Below the pieces are notes generated by a model. That model was not told the DNA's origin, ran no database searches, and saw nothing but the letters and a program-made list of their open reading frames with translations. A program made the translations under genes and the position numbers. Below are positions 12,010 to 23,149 of a stretch of DNA of 64,000 bases, piece after piece. The number at the start of each line of letters is the position of its first letter. The first letter of the stretch is position 1. The stretch spans positions 6,871,728 to 6,935,727 of the forward strand of contig JAKGHH010000008.1 of the NCBI GenBank assembly GCA_022828595.1, in the 5' to 3' direction. The DNA is from Nelumbo lutea (lineage: Eukaryota > Streptophyta > Magnoliopsida > Proteales > Nelumbonaceae).

Positions 12010-13761
12010 TGCCTTATTATTATTATCATTATATTGTACAAAATTTCTCAAGTATCCGCGATAGATGAGTCCCTCTATCTCGTCCTGGAGATTATTACAC
12101 TATCGGTACTATGACCGTGATCTCTATGAAAACTACAGTACGGATTTTTATTTTTCTCGTTTGGATTCCCCTTTGGGCAAGGTGGCCACTTTACGTATGG
12201 GGTGTCTTTGATCGTCATCAAGATCTCGGTCCGCCTCGCGTTTGATGGCGTGTAATCTGTCCGAACTGCTAAAGGAGCTTGGGACGACTGGCTTGGCTTC
12301 GCCTCCTGGGCCAAGTTTCTTCTATCACTTGGGTTGGAGGGCTCACCTTCTCTTTTCCTTTTCTCAACCCCGCCTTCGGTCCTTTTGTTGATTTCTTCCT
12401 CTGTTCTCATGAACTCGTCTGCGAGCTTGAGGAATTCGGCCACGGTTGCGGCTGGCTGGCTACCATGTGCCATTTGAACTCCTTGTGCATTACTCCTCTC
12501 TTGGCCGCCGCGAGCTGTTCCGCGGGGTCTAATTGCGGTATATGCAAGCACGCTTCATTAAACCGCTTGATGTAGCCCCGGATGGATTCTCCTTCTCTCT
12601 GGACTACTCTGAAGATGCTTTCCTCGGTTTTGGGGCACCACTTGCTGGTAATGAAGTGTGCGGTGAAGACCTGCACGAACTGGGTCCAGTTTCTTATTGA
12701 CTCTGGGGCTTGGTTCCTGTACCAGGTGCGGGCCACTCCCTTGAAAGTGGTGGTGAAGGCCACGCACATGCATGATTCATTGGCCCTAGCGAGGTGCATT
12801 TGGGACTAGAAAGCATCGACGTGGTCATTGGGGTCAAAGGACCCATCATACTTGTCCAAGGGTGGGAGCTTGAAGTCTCTTGGCATGAGGACTGTCAGGA
12901 GTTCTGATGTGAGGGGGGAAAGAACTGAGAGAATTGGGGTAGCTTTTACCTCATTCGAGCTCGTCTCTTCCTTACCTCTGAGCTTGGGCAAGACACGGGT
13001 GGCAGTTTGGCGACTTCGTCGACTTCATCAACGCCTTCGTTATTGAGTGGGCTTGGTATTGGCGCTGCTGGCCTCTGTGTTGCTGAGCTCGATTGGCCCG
13101 GAATGTTGGTAGTCTGCTGCTAGGGCGCTGAACTGGTTCTCTGTGAGCGGAAACTCAGGCTTGGAGCGCCGAGGTGCTGACTTTGCGGGCGAGGTTCCTG
13201 ACCCGCCTGCGAGCTGCGAGGCGGGGGTGATTTTCCTTTCCTTTCGGCTTGGGGATGAGGCCTAGCTATTAGCGGGGTTCTGGAGTTGGGAGGGTTCTCC
13301 TCAGTGAGGGTGTCCACCCTGAGGAGAGGCCTTAACCGGCTTCGAAATGGGGTGCCGAGGTGGAAGCAGTGACTGGTTCACGGGTAGCTGAGGGAACTGT
13401 TGCTGATAATGGTGTTGAGAGAGGTGGTGTAGTACTTGGTGCTGCTGGAGTTGATGTTGCTGGAATTGTTGCATTGGGCTTGCATTGCCCGTTTGCATTG
13501 CATCAGGTCGTTCAATTGGTTTTGGCGGGTCGCCAGTGGGACAGCAGTTGGTTCAGCAAAAGTTGTTTCGATAGGGTGTCGAAGATAGATGTTCAGGGCA
13601 GGAAGGTTTAGGGGCGCCACTGCTTGTGGCGCATTCAAGCTGGGGATCCCATCCATCGGAAGGGAGACAATGAACTATCCAATGCACGCCACGGGGACTT
13701 GGAGTTGTTCCCTAGTGGTGTTCGTTTCTGTGCCACGTCCGACATTGCTGGAAGAAGCCAT
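12010..13761 (-). pseudogene. Tat element gag (broken)
   Basis: The likely start is the ATG at 13761-13759 (MASSSNVGRG), about 65 bases inside the PBS. The frame has a TAG near 13675, then frame changes near 13380-13300. The retrotransposon gag domain is clear at 12991-12560: LPPLDKYDGSFDPNDHVDAF, a TAG at 12805-12803, then RTWYRNQAPESIRNWTQFVQ and ESIRGYIKRFNEA. A zinc-knuckle-like YCSFHRDHGHSTD follows near 12150 but its final Cys is missing. Gag would form the capsid in an intact element; this copy cannot. Confidence 0.78.
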
Positions 13762-13824
13762 GGGTGTTGGAGTTTTTTGGAAGAAGAGGAGGTTATGAGA
13801 GTTTTAAAGGGAGGCTTTTAGCAG

Positions 13825-13844
13825 CGTTCCCGTAGACGGCGCCA
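13825..13844 (-). other. Primer binding site, tRNA-Asp type
   Basis: The minus strand five bases inside the 5' LTR reads TGGCGCCGTCTACGGGAACG. TGGCGCCGT matches the complement of plant tRNA-Asp 3' ends used by many Tat and Athila elements; the later positions diverge. Confidence 0.65.
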
Positions 13845-13849
13845 ATTAA

Positions 13850-14661
13850 TGGTGCGCAATTTGGCCGGTCCTAGCTGCCAACGGCCTTGCCTCTGACTGA
13901 AGCAATAGGGAGCCTGAAACAGAGAAGATGAGGGAACTCCAGGGGAAACCCGGTGAGATTGCTCCGAAGCTCAAGTTAGTATTCTTCAAAGGCAAGAAAA
14001 AACCAGATGGCGCGAAGTTCACATACCTCGTTGTTGGGGGTAGGGGGCCTTTTATAACCACTTTGTGCACTCACTCCGAGGCTTCTGTCAGGTCAGGTAT
14101 GATTACTTCTGTGCTTTTGCCAGTTCGGGTGTCACCCCTTCTGTTGGGACAGAACCACCATTGATCATTGTTGGAGCCATCTCTGTAACTGGAGATGGCG
14201 GTGGTAGGTGGCGGTGGCAAGCGGCCGTTTGAAGTGCGGCTGTCAAGCGTTAGATCCCAAGTCAGTCAGGTGCGCCGCCCCTGGATACGAACTTCCTCAG
14301 TGTCGGGCATGGTACGGTTGTTCAGTTCGGCGTCTTAGGGGCGAGGTGTTGGAGTGGTGAACGAGGTGAAGTCTTGAGTTCGGATAGAGGTGTGCCCCGA
14401 ACTGCCATGGGACAGGCCAGTTCGGGTTACTGCCCTTTGTGCTTGGCTTGGGGCCTAAGGGAGAGTTCGGGCTCCTTGTAGGGAGTTCGGGCTCTTAGTA
14501 GGGAGTTCGGGCTCCTTGTAGGGAGTTCGGGCTCTTAGTAGGGAGTTCGGGCTCCTAGTTCCTCCATATGATGCTCGCGCCTTAGGCGCACTGTTGTGTC
14601 GAGCTGTTGCCTTTACCACATGTTGCGTAATTACGAGGTCGGGCCAAATCTTCCTTCATCA
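13850..14661 (-). repeat. 5' LTR of the Tat element
   Basis: Right LTR copy, 812 bp, with the same TG...CA ends on the minus strand as the left copy. Five 20-bp units occupy 14461-14560, alternating GGGCTCCTTGTA and GGGCTCTTAGTA endings. Three extra units (60 bp) account for the 58-bp length difference between the LTRs. Confidence 0.85.
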
Positions 14662-15149
14662 AATGTTATTTATAAACTTAAGCTGCCACTCATATAAAAG
14701 TTTATTGATACTTTTCATTCCTTTCTAATATCTTTATTTCATAAACCTACTTACACATTAATCTTAACAATTTTTCTAATTTTGTTTTTATATTTGATGT
14801 TTTTGAAGGTTTGATGGGTCATGGTTGATGTTATATCGTATATCTCAACTCTAACCCATAACCGAAAGTAAAATAAAATAATCCCCGTAGGTTAAAAGCC
14901 TCCCCCAACCTATGTTTTTTTGGCTGAAGGAAGAGACAATGTGTTTCTCTCACCTGAGGATACAACACTACATCATATATGGCCCATCTACAATAGGTCA
15001 AATATGGATACACTTTTTTTGAGAAAAGTGGTTCCATCTAGGCATCTACAATAGGTTCAAATATGGATATACTTTTTTGAGAAACGTGGTTAACTTGATT
15101 GAGAAAACAGAGATTACATGAGATGATGTACAATCATGTTACACAGGTT
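14662..15149. other. AT-rich spacer with a short tandem duplication
   Basis: No gene is seen. A block of about 55 bp containing ACAATAGGT-CAAATATGGATA and GAGAAA-GTGGTT occurs twice in a row at about 14988-15092. Confidence 0.5.
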
Positions 15150-16335
15150 ATAAAGGCATATTTCTATCACTGTACAAAGAATCCAAACTATCAGCTACAG
15201 AGTTTAATTCCCTAGGAATCAAACAAAGGTTTACAGATGAGGAATTTAATAGATCTTTAGCCTCATTTAAATAGTGGGCCAGTCTCCATGGACCTCCTTC
15301 CCTCTCCCCTAACCACTTTATCATGTTGTTGGAGTCTCCTTTGATTGTTAGATCAGTGAAGCCTAGGTCTTCCCTCTTGAAGGACTGGGAGAGGAGAATA
15401 ACACTTTCACTACATTCTGCTGAAGCATGATCATTATGGATATTCCTTTAAAGCTTTCCCAATTCTACACTCACTGATTGTACAAATATATTATATGAGA
15501 GATTAAGTCTCCAAGTGATCTAGCTTGCTCTATTATCGAAAATGCGACTGTTTCTTTCTTCCCAAACACCCCACATTACTGCTTGAGCTAATGTATGTTA
15601 GTATATTCTCCCCAGTTTACCTAGTTCACTTCCTTGCCATTGTCTAAAGAAATCTTCTGTGTTCGGGGAAAACCTAGCTATACCCCACTTGGACTCACCA
15701 TTACTGAGACAAATGATACAGTCATGGGGAGAAATGTACAACTTTCGTCCTTTGTGCTTTTTCTGTAATAAATCATAAATCACAGGTGTTTATTTTTCTC
15801 AAGCAAGCCTCCCTCACAAAAAAAGAGATTCTAGAGGGTATATGAGCAATCCAAACTCTTCTACAAAGGAACCCATAGTTTGTGTCACCCGATATCAAGG
15901 CTCTGAAAAAGGAATTAGATGTGAACTTACCGATTGGATGGAACTTCCATATTTGTTGGTCTTGGTTTGGAGGGGAAACATAGACCTCTCTTAAGGCATG
16001 TAGGAATTCAGCAAGACCCTCAATTTGCACATCTCTCAAGTGTCTTCTTAGGTTTAGGTTCCACTCTGAAGCAGAGATTGAGTCTGAAATACAAGAGGCT
16101 AAAGTAGCTTCTCTGTTTTGGGAGAGATTGAAAAGACGAGGAAAGCTGTTGGCTAGAGTGTTTTCTCGCCACCAAAACCAAAGATCAGTCCAGAATTTAA
16201 TAAAGATATCATAAATGGAGCAAATACCTTTCCAACCCAACAGTTGGCGTTCTTTTCGTATTTGCTGATTATGACCGAGGTTCAAAGAGCGTTTGATTCT
16301 AGAGGAACAAAACAATCCAATAATATTTGAACATT
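15150..16335 (-). mobile_element. L1-type LINE ORF2 3' fragment
   Basis: The minus strand encodes the zinc-finger-like region after reverse transcriptase: IYDIFIKFWTDLWFW, SEWNLNLRRHLRD, IWKFHPIGKFTSNSFFRAL and RVWIAHIPSRISFF (16339-15773). A second frame follows (FFRQWQGSELGKLGRIY, then WGVWEERNSRIF). An RNase H fold is readable further on (ASAECSESVIL, TIKGDSNNMIKWL, REVNSVADSL-like) at about 15470-15190. The endonuclease and RT core are absent and frames change, so this is a dead 5'-truncated copy. Confidence 0.7.
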
Positions 16336-16616
16336 TCAATTTATGCTTATATGTGCATAAAATTAAAATGTATTATTCATGCCATTTTGTTCATGAAATA
16401 CAAATTTCAACTTTGTTTCTAGCTTATTTTATTATTTTCATTTAAAATTCACATTTTTAGTTTAATTTATTACTAGTGTTAAACATTGAATCCAATGCAT
16501 AGTCAAATATTCAATTTGAATCAATATAAATAAATCAAAATTTGATTTAGGAACATATTAAATCCAATCTTGTTACAGTCTTAATTGGAGCTAGGGTTAG
16601 CTTGTTTTATTATAGT

Positions 16617-17194
16617 TAGGGGTGTCCATTGGTCGGGTTGGGTCGGTTTGAGTTATTTTCTTCAACCGATCCGATCTAGTCGGTTTACTTATTGACTAAA
16701 CCGAAATCGACTGACCCTTAAGCAAAACCAAAACATGAAGGGTCGGTTTATCGGTTTAGTTGGTTTTTATATATATTTTAAACTAAAATATCTATATTTA
16801 TTTCTTTTTTGTTTTTATACAAAATCAAAATATATATTTAAGTTGATTAGTTTTTATGCAAAACTGATTTTTTTGTCAAAATTTATTTAAATTTAAACAA
16901 AATTGAATTAAATATTATACCATTGTATTATATTTGTATTGGTTTTACATTTTTAGTTTTTATCATAAACAACTAATTTTTTTTCCAAAGTTCAAACAAA
17001 ATACAAATAAAATATATCAACATTTAACATATATGATAGGGATTAATTAATAATTACATGAAAACTGAAACCAAATCAAATTACGGATTTATTTTTCATA
17101 CAAATTAAAACCGACTGATGATTTAAAAAAACCGACCAACTCAAATTAGATCGGACCAATTTGATCGATTTGACATTTAATGTGAACACCCGTA
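16617..17194. mobile_element. hAT-like MITE with 8-bp target duplication
   Basis: Termini are TAGGGGTGTCC and GAACACCCGTA. Flanks are ATTATAGT and ATTATAAT (7 of 8 identical). The word GGTCGGTTT and relatives recur in both orientations near each end; the middle is AT-rich. No coding capacity. Confidence 0.7.
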
Positions 17195-19200
17195 ATTATA
17201 ATTGTTGAAGTGGTCAACTTAAATAGTTATCAATCAGAACTACCGTAAGGCTTGGAGGCTTTGACACTTAGCATGTGACTATGTATTTAGCATCAATGTT
17301 GTTTCTCTATTAAGCATTTTTCAAGCCATTTTAAACAGTTTCAAGTAGCACTCGTACTTTGGGTTCTATGCAATTAACTTATTGAGAAACAACCAAAATG
17401 TCATTTCTTGTTGTTTTCTTGTTTTTTCCTATGTAATTCTTAAATGACACCAAATAACATAAAAAATGTGCACAAAGCCCTAAGTACTTTATTGAATTCC
17501 AAAGCATTGTTGTTGCTTATTGAAAAAACTATATCGATACCAAACATGACCTTAAACAAACAAGAAACCAACCAGCCCTGTTCACCTAAAAAGTCCAATG
17601 AATCACTAAAAAATGACTGTTTGGTTCGACAACCTCTGCTGTCCACAGGGCTCTCCTTGCATGACATATAGCCCATATAGACTCATTATTTCATTAATAA
17701 CATTGAGGGCATCGTTTTCTATGGGCCAATGTGTCAGGTGAAGAGAGCCCATAAACAGCACATGCTGTCAAATGTGGATAGCCAAAGTTTTCTAACCAAA
17801 GGAGCCAATCAACCAAGTTATCTAGGGGAAAATTTGATGTCTACGTTTGACAGCTTGTGCTATTCACAAATGTTGGAGATATGGTTGTATAAACTGAAGT
17901 GTGGTGTGGAGAATACCAGCATAGGCTGACGAATTATTGACCATGGACGAACTTTTGATGGGAATTCTGAGCAGGTAAGAAGTAAGAAGGGGGTAGAGAT
18001 AAGACATAACTGGATTATTTATTTATTTATTTTTGGGTAGAACTAAGAAAGAATTCATTACTGAGAATTGAGAAAGAATTCCCGAGAAATTGCATGTTGG
18101 GCTACATTATGAACCCAGAGGTTTAATATAGCATTCGTATTAGATGCATATTAAATTTATATTTCAAGACATCACGCTAAATTTTATTTTTCATTTATTC
18201 GCATTTCACAAAATATATTCACCATTACATTCGATAAACCACATCTTTACATCCTAAAATTTGTCATTTCTTAAAGTAAAATATTTTCAGCTTTTTGTTT
18301 TGAACCAGGCAAAGCACGAGACAATGCAAAAGCGATATCAACAAAAAGAAATGGTCGATCCATATTTAGGCTTTAGTAAGGCTGGTTCTTGGCACCATCC
18401 ACTCCCATATGAGGCAGGTGAAGGGATGCTGTCCCCCAAGTCTATTATTATGTCCGGATGTGACCTGTGGGTCTCCCCCTGCATTATATCGCCCACTCGG
18501 GTTGGCCTGGTCCAATTGGTATTGTTAGAGTTGGAGGAAATCTAATTTCAATAGTATAGTGATGGGACCTGCCTTTTCTTTTTGTTTATTTTCTTTTATC
18601 TTTAATTACATGAGACCCATTTTTGAGAGGAATGCCTTACCTAATAACCACGCTGGGAAATGCCACATTAAAATCTAATTATTGAACAACCTTTTTGATT
18701 AGTTAATGTCAATTCAATTGGTTGTTCATGCAATAAATAAGAAAAAAAGGCAAATGCTGGTGTGTATAAAAAAAGTTTTTTCATATATATGAAAATAGCT
18801 ATTAATGAGAGGATTAGGTTTTTCCTTACCATTAAATTTTCACACCAATCCATGAGAAAAAGAAGATGCTTGATTGGAGCTTGTAAACATTGAAAACTGT
18901 TACTTTTATGATTCAAATAAATTGAGTGGTAGCCCGGTTGGTACCTAGACTGGATAGTCCTAGGCCAGAACTGAGGCTTTGTTATCGGCTCCCACTACCA
19001 CACCCTTGAGAAGACTTGTTAGATTGTTATTGAAAAAGTGTTGTACTATGCCAAGAAAACTTGAAATGCAACCCCTATGGGGTAAAGGCAATAATTCAAT
19101 ACCGAAAAAAAAAATTAAATGCTATTAGGTTTTTTTTTTTTTTGTCTTATAGAGTGTCTTCGGTTTCATATGGTCTAGAAAAGAGGTTGTGCGTTGTGTG
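17195..19200. other. Intergenic, no gene recognised
   Basis: About 2 kb of AT-rich sequence. The small open frames here have no family motif. Nothing else was identified. Confidence 0.45.
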
Positions 19201-19450
19201 TAGGGGTGGTCACGAGTCAAGCTCTTTACGAGTTATTCGAGCTCGATTCTTGAAAAGTTTGGCTTGGTTCGGTTTCAACCAAGCTTCGAGCTGAGCTCGA
19301 GTCCAAGTTACATGCTCGTTTATTAATTAAGCCAAACTTGAGCCTAATAAAGTTTGACTTGTGAGGCTTGCAAGTTGGGTCGAATAACTACATACATACA
19401 TACATACATACGTATGTATGTACAACAATAACAACAACAACAACAACAAC

Positions 19451-19535
<85 letters not shown>

Positions 19536-19791
19536 TATGTATTATTTTTATTTATATATATAATAATAACTAATTATTATAATTCTTAATTTTTTAAATA
19601 TCAATAATATTTTTTATTTTTATAAAATGTTTTTCTCAAGTTGAGCTCAAACTTGAAATTACGAGCTTTTGACTCGAGCCGAGCTCGAGCTCAAGGTTCT
19701 AATTCGAGCCAAGCTCGAGCCTTGTACTACCTTGATGAGCCGAGCTCGAGTAACTAGCTATTTGACTTGGCTCAACTCGAATCCACCCCTA
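19201..19791. mobile_element. hAT-like MITE containing microsatellites
   Basis: Termini TAGGGGTGGTCACGAG and GAATCCACCCCTA, flanked by GTTGTGTG and CCTGTGTG (6 of 8 identical). GAGCTCGAG-type words repeat near both ends. The interior carries the microsatellite block at 19389-19534. Confidence 0.65.
19389..19534. repeat. Compound microsatellite (ACAT)n-(AAC)n-(AAT)28
   Basis: ACAT repeats with a short CGTATGTATGTAC reversal at 19389-19423, AAC repeats to 19450, then about 28 uninterrupted AAT units to 19534. It forms the centre of the surrounding MITE. Confidence 0.95.
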
Positions 19792-19840
19792 CCTGTGTGT
19801 GAACTTGGGGCTCCTTTTTTTATTCTTTGTTTATCTAAGA

Positions 19841-19957
19841 CTGTGTTTGGTTTGAAGAAAAAAAAGTAGGGAAATGAAGGAAAGGTGGGAAAACCTTTAC
19901 AAACTTTGTATTAATTTCCCTACCTTTCCCTACTTTTTCTTTCAAACCGAACATAAC
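19841..19957. repeat. Small fold-back element (TGTTTGGTTTGAA family)
   Basis: The left arm GTGTTTGGTTTGAAG...AAAGTAGGGA (19843-19872) pairs with the right arm TCCCTACTTTTTCTTTCAAACCGAACATA (19927-19955). A half-copy with the same TGTGTTTGGTTTGAA start and GGTAGGGAGGG run lies at about 46244-46310. Confidence 0.6.
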
Positions 19958-21093
19958 TTAAGTGTCTAACATTTTTATTTTTTCTAAAGAGTCCTCTCAC
20001 ATTTTGTAACCTCAGAGGACTATAATTTGTGTCTTGTTCTTCAAATTTGCTTCTGAATTGGACTGATTTTCCTCTTCATATTGTTTGGCCATACATAACA
20101 TATTAATTCATTATTTTGGGCTGTGAGTTGTTGTTATCTTGAAGGCCGATTACCAAAAATTTTCCGCACCAACAGATATTCTATGAGAGGCAACAAAATC
20201 AGTTTTTAGGTAGGACAAACACTTGCCACGATTCATCTATTACCAATAAATTCATCTATCTTTCATGTTATCTATTTGCTATTTATTCTTGTAGTTTTGG
20301 ATCTATTATTATGGAGCATTGGAACCTTGTTGACTATTGCCGCCATATCTTCTTAATTTGAAGCCAAGATATTTCTATTAACAAGCAATAATTTTCAATA
20401 GAGAATGCCATCCACTCACTACACACATTTACACCAGCCAACATTTGTAGCATGAGCACAAAAAATAATGAATAGTGAATAGTGAACAGTAGGGAGTGAG
20501 AGAGAAAGGATTTATTAGAAATCCTATATCCTATAATTATTTATACAAAAAAAATAGATAATAACCACAGTTCATCTTGTTTTGGCACGATTCCTTTGCA
20601 AAAGCTGGTTGAAAGCTTGTGGGATCGTTGTCCTTTGAGATGAATTAGCCTTAATTACCAGCTACTGTGGCATGTGGGTGTAAGCTTTAATTTGGAGTGA
20701 GTTCATTCACATGGTGTCCTTGATCAGCTTCAGGTCACCAACGCTAGCTTTTACACGTTAAAGCATACAGTGATTCTTAAAATGGGCTGACATGTTTCTC
20801 CACGTCATCCTTCTTCTCATACTATTTGTTTTCACCTCATTGTCAACTTCTAATGGTGAATATGGATCTCTCTCTCTCCCCCCGAAGTCCATCATCAAGT
20901 CTCAGCAGAAGTGGTAGGGCAATGCGATAGGAGTGGGATGAGCTGCCTAGCTTTTGGTAGGGGTTGTTTTAACAAATAATAACTCCCCACATCAGCCATC
21001 AAATCCATATGCCCTACACCAATCTAATCTTTCACTTTGCATTGGCTGGGAGTGAGGAGGCGTTATTAATTATTGGTTAAACAGCCCCTTAAC
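19958..21093. other. Intergenic, no gene recognised
   Basis: No conserved coding sequence or RNA gene is seen; AT-rich unique-looking DNA. Confidence 0.4.
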
Positions 21094-21526
21094 TAGGGGT
21101 GAGAAAAAAAAAAAAATAAAAAAATTGAATGGATCGAAATTGAACAGAAAATTCGGTTAATCAAATAGGTTGATTCGGTTTTGATTAACCAAAATAAAAA
21201 ACCGACAATTAATTGAACCGATTGATATGCATATATTTTATATTTTCTATACATTATAAATTAATAAATATATATTTATAATATATAATATATTATTTAT
21301 TATTTAAAATATAATATTATATATATTTCTAGTATGTTATTATATATTTATATATTTTTCTATAATAAATATTGTAAATAATAAAAAACCAAAAAATCAA
21401 CAAACTGAACCGGTCAATCGATTAACTGATGGGCTTCAGTTCAGTTTGACTACCAGTTTTTCAAAATCCGATAACCCCAATTTACTTTCAAAATTTAACC
21501 CATGGTTCGGTTAATGAGCACCCCTA
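21094..21526. mobile_element. hAT-like MITE with 8-bp target duplication
   Basis: Termini TAGGGGTGAG and GAGCACCCCTA; flanks CCCTTAAC and CCCCTAAC (7 of 8 identical). Subterminal GGTTAATC and AACCGA words occur in both orientations; the centre is almost only A and T. Confidence 0.7.
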
Positions 21527-23149
21527 CCCCTAACACAGTCATCAATTGTAGTCCATCCGGTCTCAGGTGATGGGATAATTGCGAAAAAGCCCATGTGGAC
21601 ATTTTGCTCTTTTGCAGTAATTCCAGCTAAAGAGCTCACATTTGAGTCATACAGAGGTGGTCCATCTTGTACTCCCAATATGGACCAAAATTCTATGCGC
21701 TTTCTTCTGTGTGAGCTCGGGTTGGGCAGCCCAAGTTGTACTCTTACACCATTTATTTACTAGTGAATGACTCCGTACTAAATACGGAAATCAATAATGT
21801 TAAATTTACATTATGGAATAAATAATATTAAATTTATATTTATTAATATTTTAAATAATTATTAACATTTTAAGAAATATTTATTTTAAAAAGTAGCTTT
21901 TTAATAATTATTATAATATGTGTAGTTTTTTTTCCCATTATGATAGATAGAATTAGGCAAAAGTGGTTTTCTGTATTTTTGTAGGAATTGATTGAAAATG
22001 ATAGTAGTGAGTTGTGGGCTTTAACTGTAACTTCTAAGAAAATGCCACATGTTTAGCTTTCCAAAAAAATGAGAAGGTTATGCGTTTGAATAGTGGGGGT
22101 TTTAGCGTTGAGTTGGGGGATTTAGTATCAATTTTTCAGAAATTGTCACGTGTCTAATTTTCTAAAAAATAATAAGCTCATTTATCTGAATGGTGGTAAT
22201 GAACTGTAGGCTTTAGCAACAACTTCTTAGAAAATATCATGTGTCTAAATTTCCAGAAAAATAAAAAAACAACATATGTGAATGATGAGGGGCTATGGCC
22301 TGAACTTTTATATATATATATATCACCATGAATGATAAAGGAGATGTTTCCCATATATGGATGCAATGGCTGCTGGGACAGTGTTGGACCCTGTGTTAAG
22401 TTTTGACCAGATCCCAACTCCATTTATGATTGGCAATTACAAGTTATGCTACCAATTAAAAAAGTCAAACAAAATGTGATTCAAGAGATTGCCGGCTTGG
22501 CATAATGAACAATATGGGACTAATTATGGGTGGGTTTGGACCGGACCCTATCCGGATTAAAATCAATTTGAATGGATTGCTCAGATCAATAAGACATATT
22601 GAATTAGATAAGTTTAGACTTAATGATCAAAAAGTATTTATAGGATTTGTCCGTATGTAATGGATTTATATTAGACTAGGTCAGATTGAACCAATATCCG
22701 GTCCATTGACATAATATAAGAGAACAGGTAAATGAACCAGGTTTGGGTGGACCCCCAATCTAAATTAAAATCAATTTAAACCGTTTGAATGATTTAGACA
22801 TTGAATTAGACCAGTCCAGAATGGCCCAAAATATTTATCTGATTGGATTAGACCTAGTCCAAAGTATTTGTTTATGCATTTGTATAAGTAATGAGATGAT
22901 TCTACGTTAATGGGTGGTCTAATTGAGATTATGACTCCAACATAAAGGTAAACAAGAAGTTCCCCGCCAAGAAAAACAGGGATCGTGGTTAGATTTGGCA
23001 GATTGGATTGGTTGGACTATGATTTGTAAATCTCTTTAGTGGAGGCCTTGGGATTTGGTCCGGCCCCTTTGATATTTTAAAATTTTTTTTGCTTAAAAGT
23101 TGGTTCAGACTCATGTAGAGGAATAGTATTTTCTAGATATGTTAAATCT
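21527..23149. other. Intergenic, degraded repeats
   Basis: No host gene is seen. The segments at about 22525-22720 and 22735-22860 resemble each other and MITE interiors (GGACCGG, AAATCAATTT, TTGAATTAGA words) but lack clear termini. Confidence 0.4.

Larger units (their letters stand above)
4914..14661 (-). mobile_element. Ty3/gypsy LTR retrotransposon, Tat-type, degenerate
   Basis: A 9.7-kb element transcribed leftward. On the minus strand the order is 5' LTR (14661-13850), PBS (13844-13825), gag, protease, reverse transcriptase/RNase H, integrase, then a region carrying an oppositely oriented gene, PPT and 3' LTR (5667-4914). The gag, protease, dual RNase H-like segment and integrase resemble plant Tat-lineage Ty3/gypsy elements, and antisense extra ORFs between integrase and the 3' LTR are known in that lineage. 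LTR copies differ at roughly one base in six over the first 110 bases compared by eye and less further in, so the insertion is old. The bases flanking the two ends (GCTGA and AATGT) do not form a convincing target duplication. Confidence 0.85.

Noticed and set aside
4909..14666. Target-site duplication for the Tat element
   Set aside because: Flanking bases GCTGA and AATGT do not match; the boundary or the duplication has decayed.
19368..19589. Open frame of polyisoleucine
   Set aside because: Translation of the AAT microsatellite.
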